Positions 9,127 to 18,616 of a stretch of DNA of 64,000 bases are shown one piece after another. Made by a program: the position numbers and the translations under genes. Positions within the stretch are counted from its first letter, which is position 1, and each line of letters starts with the position of its first letter. This DNA is from Bacillus amyloliquefaciens DSM 7 = ATCC 23350 (GTDB lineage: Bacteria > Bacillota > Bacilli > Bacillales > Bacillaceae): positions 2,785,001-2,849,000 of the forward strand of contig NC_014551.1 of NCBI RefSeq assembly GCF_000196735.1. The letters run 5' to 3'. The notes under the pieces are model-generated. The model did no database searches and was not told the DNA's origin. It worked only from the letters and a program-made list of their open reading frames with translations.

Positions 9127-9816
9127 TTAAACTGATGAATCATTCTTTGAAGCAACCGGAACCGGCTGTTTCTTTCGTATGATAGAAAGTCCGTTCCGCC
9201 CGTATTTGAGCAATTTGAAAGCTGCACCTATAAGATGTCCAAAACGAAAAAAGAATATACACTGCAAATGCGTCTTGGAAGCAGGCACTTGAAAAGACGG
9301 AATGACTTCGCACACCGGTTTATGTATAAAACGCAGATGGTCGTACAGCATCGCCGTAAGGCCCCCCTTTACGGCCCACACGCCTCCGGCGGCGATTCCC
9401 GTAACGGCAGCGTCCTTTATTCCGATAACCGTCACCCATTCGAACTTCGTCACACGGACTCCCGCAAGAAACGAAGCACCGATTTGGCGCATCCTGACGA
9501 CCTGTTGCAGAATCATTTCTATTCTGTCAATGGTCTGTTTGACATCTTCAAATGTGATTTTTTTCTTCTTTTTCTGCTGGCCTTTCATTTCGGATTTCGT
9601 GTCCTGTTTAACATCAATTGACGCATCTTCGCTGTTTATTTTAATGACGGGCCACGTTTTTTTTATACGGATCAGCCCGTATAAGGCCGAGAGTTTAAAC
9701 GTCATTTTGTCGTTATCTTTATCATGCAGATATTCGAAAGTCAGATGGATTTTCATCCTCATGAGCAGCCAGGCCAAAATGAGAATGAGAATAACAGCTG
9801 CTGCGGCATATCCCAT
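9127..9816 (-). CDS. ytfI: DUF2953 membrane protein YtfI
   Basis: About 229 residues. A single N-terminal transmembrane helix (about residues 3-22, rich in Ala/Ile/Leu) is followed by a soluble domain with a KKKKK-rich stretch near residue 85 and a second hydrophobic segment ([20 protein letters not shown]). It matches the DUF2953 family; function unknown, with sporulation suspected from its pairing with ytfJ. ATG at 9816 is chosen since AAGGAAG lies 8 nt ahead; a GTG at 9825 would add three residues. Confidence 0.88.
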   Translation of the reverse strand: MGYAAAAVILILILAWLLMRMKIHLTFEYLHDKDNDKMTFKLSALYGLIRIKKTWPVIKINSEDASIDVKQDTKSEMKGQQKKKKKITFEDVKQTIDRIEMILQQVVRMRQIGASFLAGVRVTKFEWVTVIGIKDAAVTGIAAGGVWAVKGGLTAMLYDHLRFIHKPVCEVIPSFQVPASKTHLQCIFFFRFGHLIGAAFKLLKYGRNGLSIIRKKQPVPVASKNDSSV

Positions 9817-9855
9817 AAGCTTCACTTCCTTAGCTGCATTATCGCCAAATCCAAA

Positions 9856-9886
9856 AAAAATAAACCCGGACGTTTCTCCGGGTTTA
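9856..9886 (-). terminator. Terminator after yteJ
   Basis: Stem AAACCCGG/CCGGGTTT with an 8-nt loop, then eight T on the minus strand. Confidence 0.85.
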
Positions 9887-9893
9887 CTGCTTT

Positions 9894-10385
9894 TTATTTA
9901 CGGTACAGCGCTTCGTGAATCACCGTGGTGTCAGCAATCAGATCGTGAATTCCCTGCTTTTTGGGCGTAAACGCAATGACGATGTAAAGAATCCAGATTT
10001 TATCGATATAACGCCCCACCGCTTCTCTGAAAATGACGGTGCCCCATGTCAGCGGCTTTCCGGGCGCCAAAGGAGTGACCTTTAACCCGAAAACCATTTT
10101 GCCGAGTGTCTGATGAAACCATTTTGTCATGAACACAAAATAGGCGAGGTAGACGATCAGGGTTGTGACGGAATAGACTGAGATTGTAAACATTCCGCTT
10201 GTTTTCGGGAGATTCATCAGCGTGAAAACCGGTGAAACGATGAGATGGTTAAGTCCCCAGATCACCAGCCAATCGAGAAGAAACGCCCAAAATCTGATCC
10301 AAAAGCCCGCGTATGCCGGCTCGAGCGCCTCCTGTTGTGCGGCTTCCTCTTCTTTGCCTTGAAAGCCTTCGTAAATCGCGTCCAT
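9894..10385 (-). CDS. yteJ: RDD-family membrane protein YteJ
   Basis: A 163-residue RDD-domain integral membrane protein with three predicted transmembrane segments. After an acidic N-terminus rich in Glu/Gln, the family's Arg in [13 protein letters not shown] near residue 33 is present, along with [12 protein letters not shown] and an REAVGRY segment. The RDD family is associated with transport or membrane stress, but this member's function is unknown. The ATG at 10385 follows AGGGGGGAAG; the longer ORF to 10409 would overlap the sppA stop region. It lies 13 nt downstream of sppA, forming an sppA-yteJ operon that is known in B. subtilis in connection with lantibiotic resistance. Confidence 0.9.
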   Translation of the reverse strand: MDAIYEGFQGKEEEAAQQEALEPAYAGFWIRFWAFLLDWLVIWGLNHLIVSPVFTLMNLPKTSGMFTISVYSVTTLIVYLAYFVFMTKWFHQTLGKMVFGLKVTPLAPGKPLTWGTVIFREAVGRYIDKIWILYIVIAFTPKKQGIHDLIADTTVIHEALYRK

Positions 10386-10398
10386 TCTTTCTTCCCCC

Positions 10399-11406
10399 CT
10401 ACTTTGCATAGAGATACATCATCCGCGGCGAACCGGATTGCGAAATAAGCTCTTTCATATTCAGAAAATCAATTTCGCTTTTAAACATTTTCGCTGCGCT
10501 CATCGAAAAGAGCGAGCCTAATCCGAATCCTTCTTCGTATGTGATGACTGAAGCGTTTTTCATATTTTTATGATCCTTTTTCATCGCGCTGATCGTATCA
10601 TCGTAAAAACCGAGTTCATCAACAAGGCCGATTTTTTTAGCCTGTCTGCCGTCATAGACACGGCCGTCGGCAATTTTTTTCACATCAGCTTTTGACATGT
10701 GCCGCCCTTTTGAAATGACATTGACAAATCCTTCATAAGAATCGTTGACCATCGTCTGCATGATCTTTCTTTCTTCCTTCGTCATGTCGCGGGTCGGAGA
10801 CATGATGTCTTTATGCGCGCCGCTTTTAATCGTTTCAAATTTGATGCCGAGTTCATCGGCAAGCTTAGAGTAATTGACGCTTTCCATAATGACGCCGAGT
10901 GAGCCTGTGAGCGTTTCCGGTGAAGCATAGATCTTATCGGCGGCGGTTGAGATATAGTAGCCTCCCGATGCCGCCATGGAGCCCATGGATACGTATATCG
11001 GTTTCTTCGTTTCTTTCTTTAGTTCTTCCAGTTTTTTATGTATTTCCGCGCTTTCGTATACGCCTCCGCCAGGGGAATTGATTTTCAGGACAATTCCTTT
11101 GACGTTTTTATCTTCTTTCGCACGCTCAATATGTTTTAAGAACGATCTGTGATCATACCCGCCTGAGCTGAGCAGGCCTGCGGACTCGCCGCTGTCCTCG
11201 ATCGTGCCGTCCACTTCAAGCACGGCGATTTTACTGCCGGGGCTGCCCTCATCAAGCGTCACTTCCTCTGAGTCATCTGTCAGCGAGGCAAAGCCACCCC
11301 CTGTATCTCCGACATTTTTCAGCACCCCGACGGTCACACTTGCGATTACTGATACGCCGAAAATGCCGATGGCGATGACGAGCGCAATCCATCTTTTTGC
11401 ATTCAT
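10399..11406 (-). CDS. sppA: Signal peptide peptidase SppA
   Basis: A 335-residue membrane-anchored serine protease of family S49 with a Ser-Lys dyad: Ser147 in MAASGGYY and Lys199 in SGAHKD, the positions known for B. subtilis SppA. An N-terminal transmembrane helix spans about residues 7-29. It degrades leftover signal peptides after cleavage by signal peptidase. The ATG has AAGGAGG upstream. First gene of the sppA-yteJ pair, divergent from nadF. Confidence 0.96.
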   Translation of the reverse strand: MNAKRWIALVIAIGIFGVSVIASVTVGVLKNVGDTGGGFASLTDDSEEVTLDEGSPGSKIAVLEVDGTIEDSGESAGLLSSGGYDHRSFLKHIERAKEDKNVKGIVLKINSPGGGVYESAEIHKKLEELKKETKKPIYVSMGSMAASGGYYISTAADKIYASPETLTGSLGVIMESVNYSKLADELGIKFETIKSGAHKDIMSPTRDMTKEERKIMQTMVNDSYEGFVNVISKGRHMSKADVKKIADGRVYDGRQAKKIGLVDELGFYDDTISAMKKDHKNMKNASVITYEEGFGLGSLFSMSAAKMFKSEIDFLNMKELISQSGSPRMMYLYAK

Positions 11407-11589
11407 TCTGTTCTGCCTCCTTTTCTGTCAATATTCGTACGTTCCCCCGTAAAAAAAGATTCATTTTTTTCATGAAGCGCTTTCACTTAACGGATAAACA
11501 GGAAACATGTTACACTATTGCCACAGGTATTTTAACACAATACCTGATGGGAGAAAAACGTAAATATGACAGCAAAGGGGAATGGAGAT

Positions 11590-12396
11590 ATGACCGATCT
11601 TCGCCGCAATGTTTATTTTTTTCACAAACAAGACAACGAAACAAAAGAACAAGTCAGCTCTCTTATGCAATTGGCTGAATCGCACGGTTTTACAGTTGCG
11701 GCTCACCCGGAGGATGCGGGGATTATCGCCAGCATCGGCAGCGACGGCTCATTTCTGCAGGCCGTCAGAAAAACCGGATTCCGTGACGACTGCCTGTATG
11801 TCGGCATCGCTAAAAAAGGAAAAGCCCATTTGTACTGTGATTTTCACAGCGATGAGCCTGAAAAAATGGCGGACAGCATGACCGCGGAACAGCTTGAGGT
11901 CAGAAAATACCCTCTTATTCACGTAACGGTGGACGGCAGCAATCATTTTCACTGTTTAAACGAGGTTTCCATCCGTTCAAGCATTATTAAAACGTTTGTG
12001 ATGGATGTGTTAATTGATGATCTTCACTTTGAAACATTCAGGGGAGACGGCATGATCATTTCCACCCCGACAGGCAGCACAGCCTACAATAAATCCGTAT
12101 CAGGCGCGGTTGTCGATCCTTTGATTTCCTGCATGCAGGTATCCGAACTGGCCTCTTTGAACAACAACACATATCGAACACTCGGATCTCCGTTTATTTT
12201 AAGCTCGGACAGGAAGCTGACACTGCAAGTGGTGCAGGACGGCAATGAGCATCCGATTATCGGACTTGATAATGAAGCGCTCAGCACGCGGAATGTCAAA
12301 AAAGTTGAGATTACACTTTCCGATAAAAAGATCAAGACGGTGAAACTGAAAGACAACTCTTTCTGGGAAAAAGTAAAGCGCTCATTTTTATCATAA
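11590..12396 (+). CDS. nadF: NAD kinase 2 (PpnKB/NadF)
   Basis: A 268-residue NAD(H) kinase making NADP from NAD and ATP or polyphosphate. The family's GGDGT motif appears as GSDGS (about residue 55), as in the second B. subtilis NAD kinase YtdI, and the glycine-rich TPTGSTAYNKS motif is intact near residue 157. The ATG at 11590 is chosen for its AAGGGG ribosome binding site at 9-nt spacing; an in-frame ATG at 11566 is a weaker option. Standalone gene, facing ytcJ across a shared terminator. Confidence 0.92.
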   Translation: MTDLRRNVYFFHKQDNETKEQVSSLMQLAESHGFTVAAHPEDAGIIASIGSDGSFLQAVRKTGFRDDCLYVGIAKKGKAHLYCDFHSDEPEKMADSMTAEQLEVRKYPLIHVTVDGSNHFHCLNEVSIRSSIIKTFVMDVLIDDLHFETFRGDGMIISTPTGSTAYNKSVSGAVVDPLISCMQVSELASLNNNTYRTLGSPFILSSDRKLTLQVVQDGNEHPIIGLDNEALSTRNVKKVEITLSDKKIKTVKLKDNSFWEKVKRSFLS

Positions 12397-12397
12397 A

Positions 12398-12430
12398 AAA
12401 AGAGGACGGGCATTAACGCCTGTCCTCTTT
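12398..12430. terminator. Bidirectional terminator between nadF and ytcJ
   Basis: Stem GAGGAC-GGC/GCC-GTCCTC flanked by A-run and T-run, so it can serve both converging genes. The ytcJ stop codon is inside it. Confidence 0.85.
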
Positions 12431-14008
12431 TTCATATACAATACGGCCGCCGACGACGGTTTTGACAGCTTCCAGTTTATGAAGACTTTTCGGGTCCATT
12501 TTAAACGGATCACCACTGAGAATGGTAAAGTCGGCATCATAGCCGGGGGCTATCCGTCCGCGGCTATGTTCTTTATGGATGATTGCCGCGCTTCCCTCCG
12601 TGTAAAGCTGAATGGCTTCGTACACGGTCAGACACTCTTTTTCATAATAGGCCGGACCTTCAGGGTGCTGCTTGCTAGTACGGAGCACAGCCGATTGAAT
12701 GCCCAGAAGCGGATCGGCCGGTTCTATCGGGGCATCTGAACCTCCGGCGCACAGCAGCCCTTTTGACAGCAGTGTTTTCCAGGCAAAAGCCGTTTTCATC
12801 CGCTCTTCGCCGAGCCGGTCAATCACCCACGGAAAATCACTGGCGACAAAATGCGGCTGAAGATCAAGGCCGATCGGAAGCCGGGCGGCTCTTTCAATCA
12901 GACCGTCATCTAAAACCTGCGCATGAATGAGCCTGTCAAGCTGTCCGGGCTTTGCCGGATATCTTTCGATAACATCCAGCACCTTTTCAAATGCGAGGTC
13001 GCCAATCGCGTGCACGGCGATTTCCATCCCTTTCTCTCTCGCTTTAGAAACAAGAGAGGCAAGTGTTTTGTCATCATGCACCTGAACGCCGGAAACAGAC
13101 GGATCATCATGATAAGGCTGTTTCAATAGGGCTGTTCTGCCGCCGAGCGCGCCGTCTGCAAAGATTTTCATCGCTCCGTATTCCAGATACGGGCCGGTCG
13201 ACTTGTCCAGAGTGCTCCACCTGTCGACGGCTTCGTGATGAACGAGCAGATGGGCGCGAAAAGGAAAAAGGCCGCTGCCGGTTATTGACTCGTACGCGGC
13301 AACGGGAACGGACGCGTCTCCGTAGTATGCCAGATCCTCTGAATGCCCGCCGGTCAGGCCTTTTGACCAGCAGTCCGTGACCGCCGTTTGAAGAGCGCGT
13401 TTGACATAGTGAAGTGAGACGGGCGGAAGAGCCTGTGTCACAAGCTCTTGGGCTTTATCCAGCAGAAGGCCTGTCGGACCGGCGCTGTCCCGGGCGATAA
13501 TCCCGCCGTTTGGATCAGGTGTTTCGTTTGTAATCCCAGCAGCTCGCAATGCGGCCGAATTGACCGCAACGGCGTGCCTGCATACCCGCTTCAGCAGGAC
13601 GGGACGGTCGGGAAAGAGCGGGTCAAGGTCATGCTTCGTTACGTAAACCGGCCGCTCAAACAGATTTTCATCCCAGCCTTCGCCGATCAGCCATTCACCA
13701 TCTTCCAATTCACGCTCTGCTTCTTTAACGGCTTGCAGTATTGCTTCTTTTGATGTCAGCTGCGACAAATCAAGGCGAAGCTGTTTTTCACCGTGTCCGA
13801 TTAAATGCATATGACTGTCCGTAAACCCGGGAAACATGACTGCTCCATGTAAATCGATTTCCTCCGTATCAGGCGAACCGTATGTTTCACGGAGCTCCTG
13901 AAAGCTGCCCGTCTGTCTGATGACGCCGCCTTCAGTATAAACGGCTTCAGTGACATGGTTCTCCTCAAGCATTGTATAAATGGTGCCGCCGTGCCAAATC
14001 GCTTTCAT
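12413..14008 (-). CDS. ytcJ: Amidohydrolase-3 family protein YtcJ
   Basis: A 531-residue metal-dependent amidohydrolase with the metal ligands DSHMHLIGHG (about residues 63-72), a second metal region AVHAIGDLA near residue 330 and Asp in GGSDAPIEP near residue 435. The family includes exoenzyme regulatory protein AepA-like amidohydrolases; the substrate is unknown. The start ATG follows GGGTGAGCGGGG. It lies 22 nt after ytcI with no terminator between, so ytcI-ytcJ are probably co-transcribed. Confidence 0.9.
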   Translation of the reverse strand: MKAIWHGGTIYTMLEENHVTEAVYTEGGVIRQTGSFQELRETYGSPDTEEIDLHGAVMFPGFTDSHMHLIGHGEKQLRLDLSQLTSKEAILQAVKEAERELEDGEWLIGEGWDENLFERPVYVTKHDLDPLFPDRPVLLKRVCRHAVAVNSAALRAAGITNETPDPNGGIIARDSAGPTGLLLDKAQELVTQALPPVSLHYVKRALQTAVTDCWSKGLTGGHSEDLAYYGDASVPVAAYESITGSGLFPFRAHLLVHHEAVDRWSTLDKSTGPYLEYGAMKIFADGALGGRTALLKQPYHDDPSVSGVQVHDDKTLASLVSKAREKGMEIAVHAIGDLAFEKVLDVIERYPAKPGQLDRLIHAQVLDDGLIERAARLPIGLDLQPHFVASDFPWVIDRLGEERMKTAFAWKTLLSKGLLCAGGSDAPIEPADPLLGIQSAVLRTSKQHPEGPAYYEKECLTVYEAIQLYTEGSAAIIHKEHSRGRIAPGYDADFTILSGDPFKMDPKSLHKLEAVKTVVGGRIVYEKEDRR

Positions 14009-14030
14009 CCCCGCTCACCCTTTTTTTATA

Positions 14031-15617
14031 TTATGCTTTTTTATCCGCCTTCAGCCGTTCTTCGCGCTGTCTCAGCTCCACCCGTCTGATTTTTGCAGAC
14101 GCCGTTTTCGGCAGACTTTCGACAAATTCAATTTCTCTCGGATATTTGTAAGGCGCCGTAATCGTTTTTACGTGGTTTTGCAGTTCTTTGACAAGTCCGT
14201 CACTGCGCTTTTCATCGTTTTGCAAAACGACATAGGCTTTTACGATTGAACCTCTGATTTCGTCCGGACTCGCCACGACGGCGCATTCTTTCACTTCCGG
14301 ATGCTTCACGAGCGCGTCTTCTACTTCAAAAGGCCCGATTGTATATCCGGAGCTGACGATAATGTCATCATTGCGGCTTTCAAACCAAAAATAGCCGTCC
14401 TCATCCTTTTTCGCGCGATCGCCGGTAAGAAAGTAATCTCCGCGAATCTGCTTTTTCGTTCTTTCAGGGTCTTTATAATATTCCTTGAATAAGGCCGGTG
14501 TGCTCAAGTGCACGGCGATATCACCCGTTTCGCCTGTTTCGCATACTTCGCCTTCATCGTTTATAATTTCAACTTGATTTCCCGGTGTCGGTTTCCCCAT
14601 GCTGCCCGGCTTAATATCCATATTCTTCAGGACGCCGACTAACAGGGTGCTCTCCGTTTGGCCGTAGCCGTCTCTCACTTTAATGCCGAAATGTTTCTGG
14701 AATACGTCAATGACTTCCCGGTTTAACGGCTCACCCGCAGAAACTGCGCTGTGCAGAGCAGAAAGATCATATTTGTCCAATTCCTCCACCTTTGCCATCA
14801 GGCGGTATTCAGTCGGCGTACAGCAGAAGACATTAATCTGATGGCGCTCAAGCAGTTCTAAATACGTTTTGGCGTCGAACCTGCCGTGATAAATGAAGCC
14901 TGTTGCGCCGCTTCCCAGAACGGCAAGCAGCGGGCTCCACACCCATTTCTGCCAGCCGGGCGCCGCGGTGGCCCAGACCGTATCGTCTTCAGAAATATCC
15001 AGCCATGCGCCGGCGGATGTTTTTAAATGGGCAAAGGCCCATCCGTGTGTATGTACAACGCCTTTAGGCTGGCCGGTCGTGCCTGAAGTATAGGATAAAA
15101 ATGCCATATCCTCTCTTGTTGTATCTGCTGTTTGAAAACTGTCTCCGTCCGCTTCAATGGTTAAGAGGTTTTTCCAGCCGGCATCATTTTCACCAATAGA
15201 CAATGTCACGAGCTGATCGGTGTTCACCTCGTCAAACGCGTTTATAAATGAAGGATAAACGATAACGCCCTTAACATCGGCGTGTTTGATCCGGTATTCA
15301 AGATCTTTAGCACGAAGCATCTCCGAGCAAGGAATGACGACCATCCCCGCTTTTAAGATCGCTAAATAAACGGCATACGCTTCAAGCACTCTAGGAACCA
15401 TGACAATCAGCTTATCGCCTTTTTCAAACCCGAAACCTTTCAGGCGGGCTCCGATTTTATTCGTTTCTTCCATCAGTTTTTCATACGTCCAGACTTTCTT
15501 GCTGCCTGTTTGATCCTCCCAAATAAGCGCGTTCTTCTCTTTGGAACGGCTGAACTTTTCGATTTCATTCACAAGGTTATAGTTCTTTGGGGCGATTAAA
15601 TCTTCTCGTTTTAACAC
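14031..15617 (-). CDS. ytcI: AMP-dependent acyl-CoA synthetase YtcI
   Basis: A 528-residue adenylate-forming enzyme that activates a carboxylic acid to its acyl-CoA through an acyl-AMP. The P-loop-like motif YTSGTTGQPKG lies near residue 160, GYGQTE near 308, the TGD motif near 395 and the catalytic-type Lys in TASAKIRR near the C-terminus. It is closest to acetyl/medium-chain acyl-CoA synthetases; the substrate is not predictable here. The GTG at 15617 is chosen (GTGAGGAG ribosome binding site, 6-nt spacing); ATGs upstream have no site. Upstream gene of the ytcI-ytcJ pair. Confidence 0.9.
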   Translation of the reverse strand: MLKREDLIAPKNYNLVNEIEKFSRSKEKNALIWEDQTGSKKVWTYEKLMEETNKIGARLKGFGFEKGDKLIVMVPRVLEAYAVYLAILKAGMVVIPCSEMLRAKDLEYRIKHADVKGVIVYPSFINAFDEVNTDQLVTLSIGENDAGWKNLLTIEADGDSFQTADTTREDMAFLSYTSGTTGQPKGVVHTHGWAFAHLKTSAGAWLDISEDDTVWATAAPGWQKWVWSPLLAVLGSGATGFIYHGRFDAKTYLELLERHQINVFCCTPTEYRLMAKVEELDKYDLSALHSAVSAGEPLNREVIDVFQKHFGIKVRDGYGQTESTLLVGVLKNMDIKPGSMGKPTPGNQVEIINDEGEVCETGETGDIAVHLSTPALFKEYYKDPERTKKQIRGDYFLTGDRAKKDEDGYFWFESRNDDIIVSSGYTIGPFEVEDALVKHPEVKECAVVASPDEIRGSIVKAYVVLQNDEKRSDGLVKELQNHVKTITAPYKYPREIEFVESLPKTASAKIRRVELRQREERLKADKKA

Positions 15618-15714
15618 GAACAACTCCTCACTTTCTTTCCCCATTATACATAAACATAGGACGTTACAATAAAGATATGCATAAATTGCTTCCCGCCTTC
15701 TATCTTTATTCATG

Positions 15715-15740
15715 AAAAAAGAGCGGGGAATTCCCCGCTC
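15715..15740 (-). terminator. Terminator after sspA
   Basis: A 20-nt perfect palindrome of G/C-rich arms (15721-15740) followed by six T on the minus strand. Confidence 0.9.
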
Positions 15741-15765
15741 TCTTAGCCATTATGTGAAGTTGTGA

Positions 15766-15987
15766 TTAAAACTGTTGCTGGTTGCTTCCGCCCATGCTTT
15801 GCTGAGCAAAAGAAACAAGACGTTTTGTGATTTCTCCACCGACAGAACCGTTGGCGCGAGAAGTTGTTTCCGGTCCAAGGTTTACACCGAATTCAGAAGC
15901 GATTTCATACTTCATTTGGTCGATAGCTTGAGCAGCTCCTGGCACTAAAAGCTGGTTGCTGTTTCCGCTGTTTGATTGTTGTGACAT
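15766..15987 (-). CDS. sspA: Alpha/beta-type small acid-soluble spore protein SspA
   Basis: A 73-residue DNA-binding spore protein that coats and protects forespore DNA and supplies amino acids at germination. The germination protease site EFGV lies within EIASEFGV, and the second conserved block [13 protein letters not shown] is intact. The start ATG at 15987 has a strong GGAGGTG site. It ends GGSNQQQF, slightly longer than the 69-residue B. subtilis SspA I remember. Expressed in the forespore from the sigma-G-type promoter listed below. Confidence 0.96.
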   Translation of the reverse strand: MSQQSNSGNSNQLLVPGAAQAIDQMKYEIASEFGVNLGPETTSRANGSVGGEITKRLVSFAQQSMGGSNQQQF

Positions 15988-16009
15988 GTGTATCACCTCC
16001 TTGTGAGTA

Positions 16010-16039
16010 TAGAATGTGATAAAACACATGTCCTCATTC
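16010..16039 (-). promoter_or_regulatory. Sigma-G promoter of sspA
   Basis: On the minus strand a GAATG -35 (16035-16039), an 18-nt spacer and a CATTCTA -10 (16010-16016). These fit the sigma-G consensus (GHATR, CATNHTA) and end about 22 nt before the sspA start. Confidence 0.75.
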
Positions 16040-16067
16040 AAAAAAACTTTGGTAATTGTATACAGTT

Positions 16068-17273
16068 CTAAAACAGGTCCGCGAATTTATCGTGAGCTTC
16101 TTGTTCTGAGTAAACAGTTATCGTTTCGATGCCGGCAGCCGCCTCTGCAATCAGCGGTTCAAAGTCAACAAAGCTTTCGAAGTGCTCGATTTTTTCTTTT
16201 TTCGGGCGTGTTTTCGGACTTGGCGGCGTAAAGATGGTGCAGCAGTCCTCAAACGGCTGAATGCTTGTTTCATAAGTGCCGATTTCTTTTGATTTCTCGA
16301 TAATTTCTGTTTTGTCCATTCCGATTAAAGGGCGCAAAATCGGTGTTGCCGTCACGGCATTGATCGCATACATGCTTTCAAGCGTCTGGCTCGCCACTTG
16401 GCCGAGGCTTTCCCCCGTAATGATCGCGAGCGCTTTTCGTTCTTCTCTGATTCTGTCTGCGATTTGCAGCATGAGACGCCGCGTCGCCGTCATCGTATAG
16501 TTTTCCGGAATTTGTTTTTGGATGAGTTCCTGCGTTTTTGTAAACGGCACGATATGAAGCGTCATACTGCCTCCGAACCTTGCAAGGCATCCCGCAAGAT
16601 CTATGACTTTCTGCTTTGCCCGTTCGCTCGTATACGGCGGACTGAAGAAATGCACGGCTTCCACTGATAATCCCCGTTTCATCGCGTAAAACCCGGCGAC
16701 CGGACTGTCAAAACCGCCGGAAAGCATCAGCATCGCTTTACCCGCAGAACCGACGGGAAGACCTCCGGCGCCTTTTTCATCACGAATGGTCAGGAATGTC
16801 GCTTCCTCCCTGATTTCAATCCGAAGCGGAATATCGGGATTCTTCACATCGACGGTTAATCCTTCCGTGTTTTTCAAAATGTGGCCGCCGATCTCAGCGT
16901 TCATTGCGTTCGTATCTAACTCAAACTGCTTGTAAGCCCGTTTGGTCGCGACCTTAAAAGTATTTCCCGGTGTATATTGGCCTTCCATCGCGGCTAATGC
17001 CGTTTTTTTAATGTCTTCCAGCTTACTTTCGCATTTAATTGCGAGACTGAAGCTCTGAATGCCGAATATATTCTTTAATAAGGAACATATTTCCTCCGGG
17101 TTTTCTCCATTAAGAGTAATTGACATCCGGTCCCGGTTGGAAAAGTATTTTACTTTTTTATAATCCTTTAATACCAGGCGGATATTCTGTTTTAATCTTT
17201 CTATAAAACTGCGTCTGTTTTTTCCTTTTGTGGATATTTCACCAAAACGGATTAAAATATGATCGTAATTCAT
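16068..17273 (-). CDS. thiI: tRNA 4-thiouridine synthetase ThiI
   Basis: A 401-residue enzyme that makes 4-thiouridine at position 8 of tRNA. An N-terminal ferredoxin-like/THUMP region (about 1-165) precedes a PP-loop adenylation domain with LSGGFDSPV near residue 184. It lacks the C-terminal rhodanese domain of the E. coli enzyme, as in other Bacillus. It lies 3 nt downstream of the dedicated cysteine desulfurase gene nifZ, which supplies the sulfur directly, so the two form one operon. Confidence 0.96.
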   Translation of the reverse strand: MNYDHILIRFGEISTKGKNRRSFIERLKQNIRLVLKDYKKVKYFSNRDRMSITLNGENPEEICSLLKNIFGIQSFSLAIKCESKLEDIKKTALAAMEGQYTPGNTFKVATKRAYKQFELDTNAMNAEIGGHILKNTEGLTVDVKNPDIPLRIEIREEATFLTIRDEKGAGGLPVGSAGKAMLMLSGGFDSPVAGFYAMKRGLSVEAVHFFSPPYTSERAKQKVIDLAGCLARFGGSMTLHIVPFTKTQELIQKQIPENYTMTATRRLMLQIADRIREERKALAIITGESLGQVASQTLESMYAINAVTATPILRPLIGMDKTEIIEKSKEIGTYETSIQPFEDCCTIFTPPSPKTRPKKEKIEHFESFVDFEPLIAEAAAGIETITVYSEQEAHDKFADLF

Positions 17274-17276
17274 ATG

Positions 17277-18422
17277 CTACCTCATCATTTTTTTTAGTTT
17301 TTGAACAGCCGGCACCAGCGCGGCCATAAACGGCTCTGTGATGTCAGCCGTGTGGCTGAAGTTCAGGCTGACTCGGATGCTGCTTGATGCAATCTGTTCG
17401 CCTTTATTCATTTGCAGGAGGACACGGCTCGGTTTGTGCTCTCTTGCTGAACATGCCGCGGTTGTGGAGACGTATATTCCTTTTTCCTCAAGCATGTGCA
17501 GCAGCACTTCTGCTTTCACACCCGGAACGGAAAAATTAATGATATGCGGCGCGCTGTTTTCAGCAGGAGTGTTGATGACGACCCCGTCCGTCCTGCAAAG
17601 CCTTTCCATAAGCGCATTCTTAGCAGCTTCCACTGAAGAAAGCCGCTCGTTCATGTCACGTGCGGAAAGATTGACCGCTTTTGCAAGGGAGACGGCACCC
17701 GCTGTATGTTCTGTTCCGGCACGGACGCCTTTTTGCTGCGAGCCGCCCGTAATAAGGGGAATGAGCCGCGTTCCTTTTTTGACGATGAGCGCCCCGGTCC
17801 CTTTTAAGCCGTGAAATTTATGCCCTGAAATGGTACACAGATCAATGCCCGCTTCTTCTATAGACAGGGGGACTTTATGAATGCCCTGTACATGATCAAC
17901 ATGAAACAGAATATTCCCATGCTGTTTCAACAGTCCGCCGATTTCCTTTATAGGCTGAATGGAGCCGACTTCGTTATTGACATGCATGACGCTGACGATT
18001 ATCGTGTCCGGCCTGATAGCCGCTTTTACGTCTTTTAAAGAAACGAAGCCGTCTTGATCGACCGGAAGATATGTGACTTCAAAGCCAATCAGCTCTGTCA
18101 GCTGATCAAGCGTCTCCGTCACAGAAGGGTGCTCAATCGCTGAAGCAATGATATGTCTTCCTTTATTCATGTTGGCCCAGGCGGCTCCCTTTAACGCAGC
18201 GTTGTTCGCTTCAGTCGCTCCTGATGTAAATACAATATCATAATTTTTTAAACCCAAGGTTTTTTTTATTTGCTGAGCGGCCGCTTCAAGGAGCTGCTCC
18301 GTCTCAGTTCCTAGCCGGTGCAGAGACGAAGGATTGCCGAAATAACGGCTGCTCGTCTGTTTATACACATCCAAAACCTTTTCATACGGCTCGGTCGTTG
18401 AGCTGTTATCTAAATATATCAT
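17277..18422 (-). CDS. nifZ: Cysteine desulfurase NifZ (IscS-like, partner of ThiI)
   Basis: A 381-residue class V PLP aminotransferase-fold enzyme. The PLP lysine is in [10 protein letters not shown] near residue 198; the persulfide-forming Cys is in TAACSARE near residue 321; HVDHVQG holds the PLP-contacting Asp/His. In B. subtilis NifZ passes sulfur to ThiI for tRNA thiolation, and the 3-nt gap to thiI supports that pairing. Transcribed divergently from braB. Confidence 0.95.
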   Translation of the reverse strand: MIYLDNSSTTEPYEKVLDVYKQTSSRYFGNPSSLHRLGTETEQLLEAAAQQIKKTLGLKNYDIVFTSGATEANNAALKGAAWANMNKGRHIIASAIEHPSVTETLDQLTELIGFEVTYLPVDQDGFVSLKDVKAAIRPDTIIVSVMHVNNEVGSIQPIKEIGGLLKQHGNILFHVDHVQGIHKVPLSIEEAGIDLCTISGHKFHGLKGTGALIVKKGTRLIPLITGGSQQKGVRAGTEHTAGAVSLAKAVNLSARDMNERLSSVEAAKNALMERLCRTDGVVINTPAENSAPHIINFSVPGVKAEVLLHMLEEKGIYVSTTAACSAREHKPSRVLLQMNKGEQIASSSIRVSLNFSHTADITEPFMAALVPAVQKLKKMMR

Positions 18423-18512
18423 TTTTTTTTACTCCTTTTATGAAAACGGTACATCGTATGATATTTATGCTACCATAACAAAAGTAAATATAAATTCGCA
18501 ATAAATCGAGTA

Positions 18513-18540
18513 TTGACTTCTCTGGACATTGCAATATAAT
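18513..18540 (+). promoter_or_regulatory. Sigma-A promoter of braB
   Basis: TTGACT (18513-18518), a 16-nt spacer and a perfect TATAAT (18535-18540) place the transcript start near 18547, leaving a leader of about 70 nt before braB. Confidence 0.75.
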
Positions 18541-18575
18541 AAGTAATGTTCGTTTTGTTATATTATCTGACAATT

Positions 18576-18590
18576 AATTGACAGAATATT
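18576..18590 (+). promoter_or_regulatory. CodY-box-like site in braB leader
   Basis: AATTGACAGAATATT matches 12 of 15 positions of the CodY consensus AATTTTCWGAAAATT. It lies about 30-45 nt downstream of the predicted transcript start, where bound CodY could block elongation. CodY control of braB is known in B. subtilis. Confidence 0.5.
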
Positions 18591-18616
18591 TCAACATAGT
18601 ATTTAGGAGGACTTTT

